Assembly (NCBI GenBank): GCA_947568835.1
Contig: OX387605.1
Location: forward strand, 20,526,418 to 20,590,417
Length of the DNA: 64,000 nt
Reading direction: 5' to 3'
Source of the DNA: Protonemura montana
Lineage: Eukaryota > Arthropoda > Insecta > Plecoptera > Nemouridae
In this document: piece by piece, positions 13,501 through 26,300 of the stretch
How positions within the stretch are numbered: position 1 is the first letter of the stretch
Layout: each line of letters begins with the position of its first letter
Translations under genes and position numbers: made by a program
Notes under the pieces: generated by a model
Told to the model about the DNA's origin: nothing
What the model saw: the letters and a program-made list of their open reading frames with translations, nothing else
The model's database searches: none

Positions 13501-16158
13501 AGGAGATTCTTCGAGAAAGAGCGTAAATCTTAAGGAAAATGTAGAAATCATGTGTAAACGGCAATCAATCACGGCGTTTTATATATCTCTGAGAAGTCTT
13601 TAAGAAGTTTTAAATAAATTCTAGAAACTTATATTTTTGACTTTAGACCACCAAAAAAAGGGAAAGTGAAATGCCATTGATTGTCCATTTGCTCCAAAAG
13701 TTTACCAGCTTTGATTTTAACAACACAGAAACCACCCGACAACAAGGATTTTTAAGACTGTCAATCTTTACGACGGTACTTTTTCTAACGCACATTTGTA
13801 ATGTGGAAGGGGCTGACCTTGTCGTAGAGCGTCATGACCTTGACGTTTAATGAATTCACTTGTTTAAAGTTGTCGAATGTTAAGAGACTTGAAGAGCAAT
13901 CAAGTGCCCGTAATGCAATGGCAATCATGGTTAATCTTAATCACGAAAACTTGTCACTTAGCTTGCTGGCTAAAGTTATTAGCTAGTTTCAGGGGTTGTT
14001 ATTTGGCGATCGCTCATAGTCGTACACCCTTGACAAACAAATTGTGTTCAAGTGCGTGAAGTGTTGGATCGGAATAAGCTCTCACCTCTTGGTTGCCGTT
14101 CTCCGTCCCAGTTGATTGAAAATACCGATCTGTCTTCGTGTGGTGAGGTGAAACTGTGGAAACGAAATGAAGACACGTGTTTAGAACTGAGGCACATTTA
14201 CAGTGGAATTAATTAAGACGGATGTTTATACTTCAAACTCAGTAAATTAATTTAGAATACTGTTTTTTATAACTGAAATATACAAGGTGTCAATCTCGGC
14301 ACGTTTTTTAGATGGGTTATTTTTATTTTTGTTCGTAAATCAAATCTAATGTGACAAGACCGACCTGCACTATTTACTCAACTTTAAAATTTAGTGCGAG
14401 TTGATCATTTACAAAAATATTGATGACATTTAAACACTTTTGGCGCTAAGCCATGGTAAGATTTGCCAAAGTACATAGTTTACTCAGTTCTGACAAATTT
14501 TCTCTGAATCCAGGTGATAAATGAACTCAGCCTAAAATATTGGCACTTATGCCGATTGTCAACCGTCTCTTTGATCGCTTTGAAGTTGTCTTTTAAGTTT
14601 TAACTCCCTGTTCGCTGAAAAATGTCGCATTCCATTGATTGCACCTTCAAGTCAAATACACAAGTCTATCTTTAGTTTTCCCGAACAAGCTGTTCATCAA
14701 GGAAGTAGAGCCAAGGCTGGTTCGACTCACCTACGTCATGAGTAGAACCAGAAAGAAATCCCAGAAAAAAAACACTCCTTTTTTCCCTTTTAGCTTGGAC
14801 TGCGTTGGCTATTATCCACTCGGAAAATAACTGCGAAAACTCCAGCCTCGCTTTAACAAAAAGCAATAAACGTCAACAATTATTATGTTTTTTTTCCCAC
14901 AATTCTTGACATTTTGACCTAGAAACCTAACACATTTAGCTTAGAAAACAAAGCTTTTAGACTTTTTTTCGGTGTTCGCAAAGGATATGACATTAACCTT
15001 ATCTTGTAAAACTAAATTATTCATTCAAAAAGGGTACAACACCACGTGCTTATTTCTTACACTAGAGCAATGAAAAATCATCGCGTGCACACAGAAGAGG
15101 TAACGCTAAAGGTACAACAATGCATTTATTATGGCTCTGAAGCTTTCGTTTAATTATTAATCTGAAAACACATTTTTTTTTCTCGAAAACTTGCACAATT
15201 TTGCCTACAAACGAACGTAGCTAACATTTAATGGTCGTGTTCGAAAGTGCTAACATGGTTTTCAATTTCCTTGTTAATAAATTATACAACGAGCGTGTAA
15301 ACCATGTTTTGATGTTGTCCAAGACTAACAGCTATTTTTCAACTCTCTTTCCAACCGTAAATCACGAGTTTTCCAGTCAAATACTTGCAGATAAAACCAA
15401 CTCCTTTGATCTTTTTCAAGGCAAGTAAGTTTTCTTAAAAAATAATAAATCTTTTGCTTATGCTTTTTCCAAGGAACGTTTGCAAATATTGCTCTCAATT
15501 CTGACGGAGTTAATTGCTCTAACTTTGAGATAAGCTCGAATAGAAAGTGACGGCATTGAACATAGGCTTTCCAGCAAACACGCCCGAGCTTTCAATACTT
15601 CTCGCACGGTACGAGCAATTCAATTTAATTTCCTGTTTATTTATTGAGAAGACAGAGCACGAAAAGTGAAATATAATTGCTGGATTTCGTTCAAAACGTC
15701 TCGTTTCATATAGTTTTATTTCGCATTTAATAAAGTGGATGAGCATCCATGCAAAAGTTTCGCTGTGAACATTTTCGCCCTGGCAGTTTTGAGTGGTGCT
15801 TGCCTGCAAATGGTAAAGGCGACGTTTTACGGTCGAAAAGTTCGCTCCGGTGAACGATCCGCTAACCTGCGTTATTAGTTTGATCTCAATTGAATTCACA
15901 CTCGGATTTGGTTTGGAAAAAAAAAAAAAAAACTAAATACGGATGCATTTACCTTGTAATGTAGGGGCTAGCCGCTTTAGGGCTATTACCTTCTTTCCGC
16001 CCTCGTAAGCAACGATTTAATTAAAGCTATGGTTTTGTAGAAATGAGGAAAACACTTACGTGTAATATCATAGTATACCGTAACGCTATGTTAGGCTGTC
16101 TTTGCAAAAAATAACCACAAAGTGACTACTGGACCAAAAAAATGGGGGATTTAAGGAG
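9771..16158. other. Non-coding stretch, AT-rich with homeodomain-type ATTA motifs
   Basis: No gene could be supported. Between about 10,740 and 11,310 there are several ATTAATTA-type strings (near 10743, 10832, 11057, 11222, 11266 and 11304). One of these, TAATTAATTA at about 11222, has the paired-class homeodomain spacing TAAT-N2-ATTA. In DNA this AT-rich such motifs are also expected by chance. A long A run lies at 15918-15932. The poly-G tract at 10,474 is listed separately. Confidence 0.5.
10474..10513 (+). repeat. Poly-G tract of 40 bases
   Basis: Forty consecutive G residues follow GGCGGCGTGGA. Runs of this length on the G strand can form G-quadruplex or triplex DNA, and they are unstable in length. 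The exact count in an assembly is often unreliable. No gene frame crosses it convincingly; on the minus strand it would encode only a proline run. Confidence 0.95.
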
Positions 16159-16413
16159 TGTTAAGAAATGTTATTTCGTTTTCTCGCAAATTACTCGCAT
16201 TTAAGACTATTTAACACTCAATTAATCTTTATTGAGGCTTACCTTCATTGATAAAATGTACCATTATTTTGAGAGGTTATTATTTAATCGTAAAGGTTTG
16301 TTAAAAAGGACAACCGTGAGCGCCATCGGATAGGACGTACCGTTACCACGTGTTGCCGGCTCGTTTGCTTATATAGTTGCAGGGCCATTTACTGCTGATT
16401 TCCTTGCAGAAGT
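16159..16413 (+). repeat. Dispersed repeat pair, copy A
   Basis: This segment aligns colinearly with 22647-22859. Shared exact cores, in order, are GCATTTAAGACT (16197-16208 against 22688-22699), TTGTTAAAAAG (16298-16308 against 22784-22794) and GCGCCATCGG (16320-16329 against 22806-22815). Further matches occur in between, including the TATTTTGAG-like stretch. Both copies end near a GCAGAAG string. Insertions and deletions separate the cores, so the copies are old. It is probably a non-autonomous transposon or part of a larger element, since no coding capacity or terminal repeats were recognised. Confidence 0.7.
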
Positions 16414-19400
16414 AGTTAAAAAAAGGTTTTTCTTTATCCTGGCAAAAAATATAACATGGCTTCATTTACTGATTGTGTTTCCAACATCTGGACTTTGCCT
16501 GATCCAATCTTGAATACTAATTCCTCCGTGAATATAATTTCATGATAAACCTATCCGCCCTTGTTTCAACCCATAAAAAAAAATCTTACACAATTAAGAG
16601 TGAAGAAATAATTAAGATGAAAGTGAGGAAATGCGACTGTATACAAAAACATAACAAACAATGAAGATATTATACTCCTAGCTTAACTTCAAAAGGAGAA
16701 TTTTATCACCCAGATGGAAGTAGCAAGTAATATTAATTTGAATTATTCCATGGCGTCCCTTTCGCAAAAAGTTGTCCCCCTCCCCCTAGGATGCCCTGAG
16801 GAAGGTAACGTAAAGTACACCTTAGATAAACGTGTCATCCCGGAGTCCTCTAAAGCGGTTTTAATTGCGTGAGTGCACGCACCGTGTGTACGCACGACGG
16901 GGAAAAAACACGCGCCTCTTTTAAAAGCTGAGCAAGCAACGAGGAAGCCCCTTCAGAAATAATTAGTTTCCACGAAGCGAAAGCTCATTTGGCTTTTCGC
17001 TCAACCACACGACTTACTCAAAAAGTTTGCTAGAAACGCTTTTCCATTTTCACTTTATCACTATCATTTCCCATTGCCCTTCATTCAGTTCAACCAACTT
17101 TATAGTTATCGAATCGCTTATTCGTCGCTCAACAATTGATTTTTTTTGTAATACCGTTGATTACATTTTCCTTTTCCTTGGCTAAAGTTTTGATCTCTGA
17201 TAGAAAACTGATTTCAATTCAAATGAAATAACTCACTTTCGAATCGAACGCCTTAATCGTGTAACCGTTCCCGTTTCCCGGTGCTTTCGAAGGCAGACGC
17301 GATTTTAATGGGACATAAATTGATCCCATGTGGCAGATCGTTATCACAAGTCGAGGGCTCGAATCGAGGACCTTCAATCAATTCGATTAGATGGCCAATC
17401 AAACGACTGAATCCGCCGATCTGGCCTCGACTGATTGTGACTTATTGAGACAAGAGTGTGTGAATTAAGGGAGTATCGGATTCGATCGAAGTCTAGGAAC
17501 AGAGAGGTGGTTCTTTTAATGAGACATTGTCAATCTCGAAGAAAATGAACGACATTTCCTTTTGTTACATGTTTGTGACCGTTTTAGCGTGGAGGTGTTT
17601 AGGTATAAAACATCTCTAGAGTTTAACAGCTGGTCTGAAAGCCCTGCAATTCATTTAAAATAATGGTATAGATGTGCAGAAAATTTCATTCAAATAGAGT
17701 GTGGTGAAATAAACGTCTAGTGCTAAAAACAAAAACCACTAAAACCAACAGGAAAAGTCTAAACTCCAAACACACTACATCAAATTGATCGTGCGTGGAT
17801 TCAAACTCACTGATTCTGCGACTGGCTAAACTACCAATACGTCGCCCACACATTGTTGAGTACAAAGATTGTCCAAAATCACAATATGTACAGAAATTAC
17901 AACGATTGTTCCTGATGCCAGCCGCATTTGGATGCACAGACAAAAGCAGCAGGCGTTGTGGCAATCAATTCTCATCAATATTATATCGTTAAGCCATAAC
18001 AATTAATACCAATAATTGAATAGGAGCTCACCGTGCCGGCGGCTCGGGCACAAAGCATGCCGGCACAAAGGTGTCGTATATATATTACACAAACGCGTTG
18101 GGGTTTAGATATTCATACCGCAGGAGCTGCGGAAATGCGAGAAAACATGGAGCCATGGGCTCGATCTTCTTGCCAGGATGTAAGCTATGGACGGAACAGT
18201 CCAACCGCAAGCTGCCAGACAAGATGGAGGATCGAAGCATAATCGAATTCAAACTCAGAATTGGATTGCCGCGACGCGAGAATATAGAGTGAGACTAGGA
18301 GACGGACTTTATTTCTAGGTGCAGATCGACCGTGCGACAGTTACTTTCGTGGGCAGGTATATATCTAATTTTGGAAGGGGAATAAATAATGCAACATGCT
18401 TCAGCCGTTGCATACTTAATTTTTCACAGTTTTTCAAAAAGGTAAAGACGAGGAAAGAAACTGAAAATGACAGCCACTCGCAATTAATTATTATATTCCG
18501 TGGCTTAATAACACGGCATGCTTGGAGAGGTATCTAATACCTACATTTTTTGTTCGAGATAACGAAATTTATCTCGTTTAGAAGCGTGTGTGAACCCTAG
18601 AATTTATCAAGAAAAATTTCCTTATCTCCAAAAAAAAAGTTACATGATCGTTACCCTAAAAATTCTTTTGTGAAAAATAAGTGTTATCATGGTTGCCGTT
18701 TCGTAAAGGTTTGCAATGTAAGGAGCAGTAATATGCATTTATCGCCTGAAATTAATCCGAGGCAGCATAGAAAGGTAGGTGAAGACGCCGAATTGTATTT
18801 TGTGCGTGGCCGCCGTCTTTAATTAATTAACAAACTAGCCAAAGATTTGCATGATGAGGTTGTGGAAACCGAAGTAATTAATGAGCACCATCAAGGTGTT
18901 ACCAATTGGGCAGGAATCTTCGGAAAGCACTTACAAGGAGAGCGAAATAATGCATCAAGATCAAAATGGAGGCGATGACGGTGGTAATGCACAGTTCCGG
19001 GCAGAATAACGTTCCATCTAACGATGATACCGTTTTGATAGATCCTGAATCTATTAAATGTCAATCGAGTGAAATGGTTAAGCCTTGATATAAACCCCAA
19101 TCAAGAAATACGTGCTCAACATGAGATCCTGGCTACGCCTCTTCGAGGTAGTGTTCGACTTTCCATCAATTCCAGTATCACATGTGTTTCCCAAGCAAAT
19201 TTTCCACGTTTCACCAATTTACTATGCCTATACGCCTACACAGCTTGTTCCTTGTATATCCTAATGATCCGACAAGATGCGCCCCCCCCCCCCTTTCGCT
19301 CAAAGATACATTCCACCCCCATCCTCCTCCGCATGTGGTAACATAATATTCACGATAGTCTTCGTCACAGTAATCACCGAAGCATCCGTTAATTAAAACG

Positions 19401-22400
19401 GTGTAGCAGAGGTTCGAGCTAACATATTATACATGCTACAATTAGCGGGGAAAATAGCCTTCGCTCTGAGCAGCGTATGTCGCGGATGGTATGGTATTTT
19501 ATTCCACTGATGATTATGTTTTATGATTGTATCATATTATACTATATTAAAATTGTATTATATTGTGCTATGACTGTTCGATAATGTATACACTTTTACA
19601 AAAATGGACAATGTATCACATGTAACACATGTATATTACTGCTAAAAAATAAATAAATAAATAAATATGTTGAAATGTGAAAGACAGAATCTGAAGGTAA
19701 ATCAGATTTTTTTATTTTTATTAGAAGTTTTTTTTTTACATTTCAGTGGCATTTTAGCGAGTAAACAGTGCGTTAAATGATATAATATGCTTTTCCTTGA
19801 CTGTCGCCATAGCGATGAACAAGATGACGTATACATTTCCATTACTGAGGCCAAATTGTTGATGATTTTCATATAGTCTGTTCTGTGCTCTATGATGATC
19901 CAATAATATCATTACACATATTACATGTAACAGACACTTGAATATGTTAAGCCATCATAATACCTGACCAAGTATGGTTGGGTATTATTGCGTCGATATA
20001 TCATAATAAGGCTACTAATGAGGTATTTTGAGGGGAGTGGGGGTATACCAATCGATATGACCTCAGTCAATTAAGAAGTACCTAAATTCGCCTTCAAGTA
20101 CCTTATTATAAACATCTTTTGAATTTATAACTGGCGAGCTAAGTTTATTTGATCGAAAATCTAATTTATTTACGTAAGTTTTTATACAGGAAAACGAGAA
20201 ATATGCTACTGGCATTCCTATCTAAATGAATATTTCGTCCAAGAAACTTATCCCACCCCACAGCTCTATCAACTTGGCGTTATAATTGAGAAACTGCTAA
20301 TCATTTAGGAAAGTTACCATCTCCAAGGTCACGCAAGTTTCACCTGCAATTTGTACGAGCTGCTAGAGCGTCGTAAAGTTTCCCCGCCCAGCGTGAGGAA
20401 ACTTTCGCCGTCTGATGGGGGGCGTCATCTGGATCCCCAAGCACTGGCAGAAATAACACGGAGGAGGCGCGCATTTGCTCCTCCTTTAACGACACACTTA
20501 GGTATACGTCTCACTTTCGAATACAGCCCGTTGCGTGTCTTCTAGTTTACTTGCAAACTTGCTCAGAAGGTAGTGGTATTTTTGAGGTGTTCTATTTGTG
20601 GTTGCTAGTGTATCTATTCACTCTATACCGTGTTCAAATTATTAATTAATGGTGTAGGATTGCGAGTGAATCAGGAAACCATATCAGGAATATATACGTC
20701 TTTACATTCGAAATTTCATTTTGATGAACTTTGGCGAACGATTCTAAGATCGTAACTTCCATGTTATCACGCGATATTTTGTGAGGATTCTCGTATTCGT
20801 ACAAATTGGGGTTACCACTTCCGTTATTCCTGTAATAAGACTTGAATGAAAGAGGTATAAGATGGTGGTAAGATAAAATATTTCATAAGTAATGATTTAG
20901 TCAAAGTACTTAAAGATTTCGATTAGAATTAAAACAAAAACGATGTGAAAGATTATTACGCGTTTACTGAGACTGTCTTTTTCAAAATGTTCCAGCAACT
21001 TATGCCACCGTACGAACTTTATACCGTGTCTCATTCATGAGCAGACGACGCGAATATATCTTTCCATTTACTTGAAATCTTCATCATCAGCCGAAATTAT
21101 GGAGCATTATTTCTCTGTTGAAATCTTCCAGTCATTTAGAAAGAAAATGGCGGTGATCTTTCACTTTCTACTTGATGGAAGACCCGCCACGCAAAAACAT
21201 CGGAAACAACTTCCTTGCGTCAACCTAGAATAATCCTGCCATAACTCAATGCGATCCTCATTTGCCGAGGCATTTGCGCCAAGGCGAAAAACAAGGTGTT
21301 GGTCGACTAAAGATTGCACGGCCAGGACGTTGTTGATAGGCTGCCATGGACGGGACAAGAGATCGTCGTCACTTTTAAAACAATCGAATCGGGGCTTCAA
21401 CAGAGAGACAATTCGTTCCAACGTCCACCCCAGTCACTTTCAGCGGAAGAGGCCATACAAAACTGAGAGGATAGCATGCCAATTACCCTTTTTTTGCTGA
21501 ATATATATGGACATCAAGACTACGAAAACTTTGGTTCTAGTTAAAGCATTCCCAAATTTGAGTGAAACTTAAAATACTAACGATTAAAACAATTATGACA
21601 TAATTAATGAGAAATAAATTAGCATGATGGTTTGAAATAAGAGTATATACTAAGTAATTTCAGTTTTGGTTATCTTATAGCGTCGTCCCCACTTAAAACA
21701 AGGTGGTGGTACACAAGACATAAATTCTGACAAGACCAATTCTACCGCAATGCTTTTGCTCTGAGACCCCTCGTCTTAACTACGAGTCCATTCAAATACT
21801 CTATGGTAATGAACAGGTATTACTGTACCAAGAACGTGCTTTCAGCACAATGCAACGAGCCCAGTTATATCGTAAGCTTAGCCTAATTAATTTTCAACCT
21901 AAATGCATATAATACAGTGTATTTTGCAACTAGCATAATGTCACTTCACTCCCATCGCTAGCATCCGTGATGTGGTGTGCTATCATTAAGAGTACCTCAA
22001 GAACAGAGAATTAATTTCACTGACGGAAGAATAATAGATCCTTTATCAACATCCTTTCGCCTACGTTAATGAACTGTTCCCTGAAGTTTGCCAGCTGCTA
22101 AATTCAACGCCTTCCTCTTTTAGACTCATTTCGTTCCGATTTCCAGCTCGGCGAGAATTATTGAAACTTCTTGTTTCATTTTGACGCTTTCTCACGAGAG
22201 ACGCCTACATTTTCAAATCTGTTTCGCAAATCCCTCTCGAGTTTTCACGTCAAGGATTTAAAATAAATAGAAAACTTTTTGAACGCTGTATCAAAATATG
22301 AAAACGAGTTCGTTCAAGAGTGAAATGAGTTAATTATTTTTGGTGCGATTCGTCCTTTGTTATACAATCGCAGTGCCTTAGGAAGCGAGCCGTCTTTTCT

Positions 22401-22646
22401 GTATCTCTTTTATGAGAGGCACTTAATTTGTAGTCGCCTTCTTTTCATTCACTAACTGCTCTCTATTACGTCTTTTAGTACTCGATTTGTAACGTTACCT
22501 CCATTTTGATGATATCTCTTCGAAAGCAAAGCTGAATACATAAACATCGCGATGGCACAATGCTAATGTTCGAAAAAAGGCCGCCAAATGACTGCTTCAA
22601 CAAAAAAAGTTGTGGATTCATCTAGGTGGAGGTACCGTAGGTTGGA
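16414..22646. other. Non-coding stretch with small repeats and hairpins
   Basis: No gene could be supported. Small structures include an 8-bp inverted repeat, GTGCCGGC at 18033-18040 paired with GCCGGCAC at 18059-18066. Another is CGAGATAA/TTATCTCG at 18555-18562 and 18569-18576 with a 6-base loop. There is also a run of 12 C at 19282-19293. A tRNA-like A-box/B-box pair on the minus strand at 17797-17833 has the wrong internal spacing and was not called. Confidence 0.5.
19647..19670 (+). repeat. AAAT microsatellite
   Basis: Repeated AAAT units (AAATAAATAAATAAAT) follow a short A run. This is an ordinary tetranucleotide microsatellite and could be the residue of a poly-A tail from a retroelement, but no element body was recognised upstream. 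Confidence 0.85.
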
Positions 22647-22859
22647 ATGTTAATAAATTTAATTGTGTTTTTTCTCTGAGATTACTAGCATTTAAGACTG
22701 GTTTATGCTCAATTATCTCATAAACATAACGATTGGTAAATATGTGTCGATATTTTGAGTCGTCTTTATTTAATTGTAAATGCTTGTTAAAAAGAGCGGC
22801 CGCAAGCGCCATCGGGTGGCACCGATACTCTGTTACCAGTTCATTTACTCAGCAGAAGG
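22647..22859 (+). repeat. Dispersed repeat pair, copy B
   Basis: Second copy of the element at 16159-16413, in the same orientation and about 6.5 kb away. The cores GCATTTAAGACT, TTGTTAAAAAG and GCGCCATCGG appear in the same order, with shorter spacing before the last section. It ends near ACTCAGCAGAAGG, which corresponds to the GCAGAAG end of copy A. The short minus-strand frame over it is a by-product of the repeat and not a gene. Confidence 0.7.
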
Positions 22860-23260
22860 TCTACATTAACGCTCGTCCTCTGACTATACCTATATACTCA
22901 ATTCTAATATATATTTTATCAAAGAATGTAATCTGTGTGAAGATGCTAGAGAACAATTCCAAAATATGAATGTTCCAAGCGTACTTTGACGATGGCAGGC
23001 GTGAAAGCTTCTTGAATGCAGCTATCTTCACGTTTGTACTTATTTGATATCATAATAATGTATCGCATTTCAAGCGCAAGGTAGCAAAATAATGGAAATT
23101 GATTCTCGTTTATGATCAGTTCTTTTTGTAGGATTTCTGAAAGGAGAACGCTGCACAAGGGATTCGACAGACACGAAACTAAATTTGCTCAGCAAATTGC
23201 TCTTGCAGTTGTGAATAAGCCAATGTAATCGAAAATTGCGATGAACTGCTTCTGAAAGTT

Positions 23261-23345
23261 ATAGGTAGATAGGTAGGTAATAGATAGGTAGGTAGATAGG
23301 TAATAGATAGGTACATAATATAGGTAGATTGTTAGGCTAGGTAGT
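23261..23345 (+). repeat. Imperfect GATAGGTAG-type tandem repeat
   Basis: About 85 bases are built from ATAGGTAG, GGTAAT and AGATAGG words, arranged as an irregular higher-order repeat with AATAGATAGGTA recurring. It is a degenerate tetranucleotide-type microsatellite. The GATA words are a by-product of the unit and no regulatory role is claimed. Confidence 0.85.
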
Positions 23346-26300
23346 TTAATGGGAGAAAACAAATTTAAATTTGGCTGCAAACGATGTTTACCTCGGAATA
23401 TCAGTAAAATGTGGCCGTATCTGTTACGTTTGTAAACATGTGAAAAGCGTGGAAAGAACGTAAACAGTTATCGAGCCAAAACAGCGGTTTGTTTTACCTA
23501 CTGGTCAAAACAAAAACGATTACATTGTGGATCAAGTAATGCACGAGTGCCGTTTGGCGAACGATGTTTGTCCGAACTTTGTAGTAAGTGATGAAACCCT
23601 GACCACTTCAAAGTTATATAAAGGAGAACTTGATAAAGCAGCTATCATCAAAAGCGCGTACCAAATATTGACTATGTATACTACCTAACCATGTTTTGTG
23701 ATAAGGTTAGGTTCCGTATGATTATTTTCTCCTCAGGTTTGAGAATAGGGTTGGAGCGAACGAACCAGCCGCTAATGAATTTCCAAGGTTGGCTGAATCG
23801 TCAGTTACGGCAAACCATGACCCTTGACTTCAAAGATAATTTGCTATCTCTTGATAAATGGGGATGTGGTTTGCCAAAATGAATGCTCTTCTAAAAGAAG
23901 TGTTGGAAAGATGTGTTGAATGGTGTGAGGGTAAAGAGAGAGCTAAATGGAGGGAACAAAATCGATAACAATACTCGACGGAAAAAGAGCAGTACAGGTT
24001 TCGCCTTTTTATTTCTTTTAGAACTTGTGCTTGGGTCTTATCAAGTCAAAAACGGTTGAAAGGGATGATCTTTTACCGAAAGCGGAAACGCAAGTTATCG
24101 GTTCATTATGCATGTAGGATAAATATTGTAAATCTTCTTACAAAATTCAACTCCACGAAAATCAATGAGTGTTTTCGCAAGACATATCACCAATTTACAT
24201 TATTTCCATTCTCCTCCAACCGATAGATGAAGACATCGAAAAGTTTTTCTCGAGGTCGTTTGTGTATATGCATTCAAGATTGCTCATTGTCAGGGAAACA
24301 CTTACAAGCAGCGCACTGCGACTGCATAGAGTTGCGGAGGAAAAATAGAGTTGCGAAAAAAATCTCATTCCAGCAAACATCTAAGCATTTTCCTAGTTCA
24401 GTCCTGGTTGCGTGATTTTCCTCAATTTCCTTTTCAAGCTCGCAAACTTGTGTACATGTTTTGCGATTTCAATTGTATTCCATTCATTTCTATTTTCTGT
24501 ACGAACTTGTTTGACTTTGTACCCGCACCGCATTACCAGTGGCCAGCTTTGTCTGTTCTTTGCATTACCTACGTGTACCTACGCCCGTGAAACATTCTTC
24601 TAACAAGCCTGGCTGCTCCTAAAGACGCACGACGAGAACTGGAGCATCAGAGAAAGCAACTTATTGGAGCGAATGTCTTATTGACTAAAGAAAACAACCT
24701 GTAATTACTTATATGAAATTCGAGATCTGCGATTTCCTCGAGGCACATCCGGTGGAACTTTGCGACAATTGCTTTATGGAAAAAACGCGAATAAATATTG
24801 TCTATTGTTACAAATTTGCTGTTAAATTATTTCAAATATGAGTCGATGTCTGCTGAAGGCGAATCATTTTGTAAAATAACCACCATGTTCATGGGGATTG
24901 AATTTTAAATACGTTCTATATTTTCTCTTGTAGTTTCTTTCATGATCCAAGCAAGATCTAAAGACTAAAAATTGGTCAGCTATTTGCTAATAAAGGGAGA
25001 TAATCAATAGAATATGATGGAAAAAGACAAAGAAAATTAATTTATCCTAAATGTTCTACTTTTTTAGACTTATTTTCAGTCATCACATAGATATGTCGAC
25101 GTTTAAGGGTCAATATTTTTCTCCCGTTTTCCGGTCCACCCGTCTAGACAATCAATTGATTACCTCAGGGTTTGTCGGTTTGTTCAAGTTCAATTCTACG
25201 GTGGACTTACATTCAGCTTAGCAAGAGAAGTAACAAATCGCTTAAACGGATTTATTCACATCATATTTCACGGCCACACTGTAAACGCCAGCAAAAACAC
25301 CATCCAACTACACAGGCGGGCAAAAGTTTCTCTCGAGTAAAAATACTTTATCAAATAAAGAGAAGTTTTTACGGGTTGAATAAACATAATGCTGTTCTCT
25401 TTGATTTGTTTCGAAAACAATTTCCTCTTGCGACGAGCCATTTTCATCTGTGCAAACACATTGACTTATAAAATAGGATTTCTGTCAGACAACTCTAGCG
25501 CCGTATATGAACGAGCCGCCCGACGCAGATTTCCTTACATAACCGCGCCAAAGTAAAGAGGCCTTGGATTGTATAAAGATTCCTTGGATGTACAAAGGTG
25601 TATATATACACCACATTGTTGCTTTGCCAGAATATTTTATTGACTTTCGATAAAGCAAGAGGAAATCGAAGCCTTGTGTTTGACGTTTGACTAGCTGTAG
25701 CAACAAAAACAAAAAAAACACGCCAACGCATTTTGAAGCTGTCTTCGAGAACCTCTAGCAATAAAGCGGCCACAAATTCTGAAGCTATGAAGCTTCATTG
25801 TGTGAGCGTTGAATTAATATTTCATTCACTAATTTTACTCAGGACTGAACGTCCGGCGTGCAACTTGCAAAAAATTGATGGTGGTATGTTTGTAATGTAA
25901 TGAAATGATAATAAACGTTTTTCCGATGTAAAATCGAGATAACAAAGCGCGAGAAAATTAGTTTTTTGCGAAAGTTAAAGAATAAATGGTACTTCGCTCT
26001 GAATGTTATATCGAAGGGCTTTAATAATAATTGTCAATCAACTAATATGTATCACGACAAGCTTCTCTTAAATTAAAGAAATATTTTCTATTAGTCAGAA
26101 CATTTCTCATTTTACAAACGAGTCATTTTGTTGGTAACAAAAGCGAAAGATCAAGGTGACAGTCACGGTTTACACACACTTTTAAAATATTGACAAGCAT
26201 AATCAACATTGATAGACAACGCAGTAATTAGATTCCTTGACCTTCTCGCATTTTCACCCAGAAATCTTTCCCATATCCGAATTAACACGTTTCGAACGGT

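Noticed and set aside
17797..17833. Minus-strand tRNA-like signals: AGTTTGAATCC as B-box and TAGTTTAGCCAG as A-box
   Set aside because: The two boxes are only 14 bases apart, much less than in a tRNA or tRNA-derived SINE, and no cloverleaf arms pair around them.
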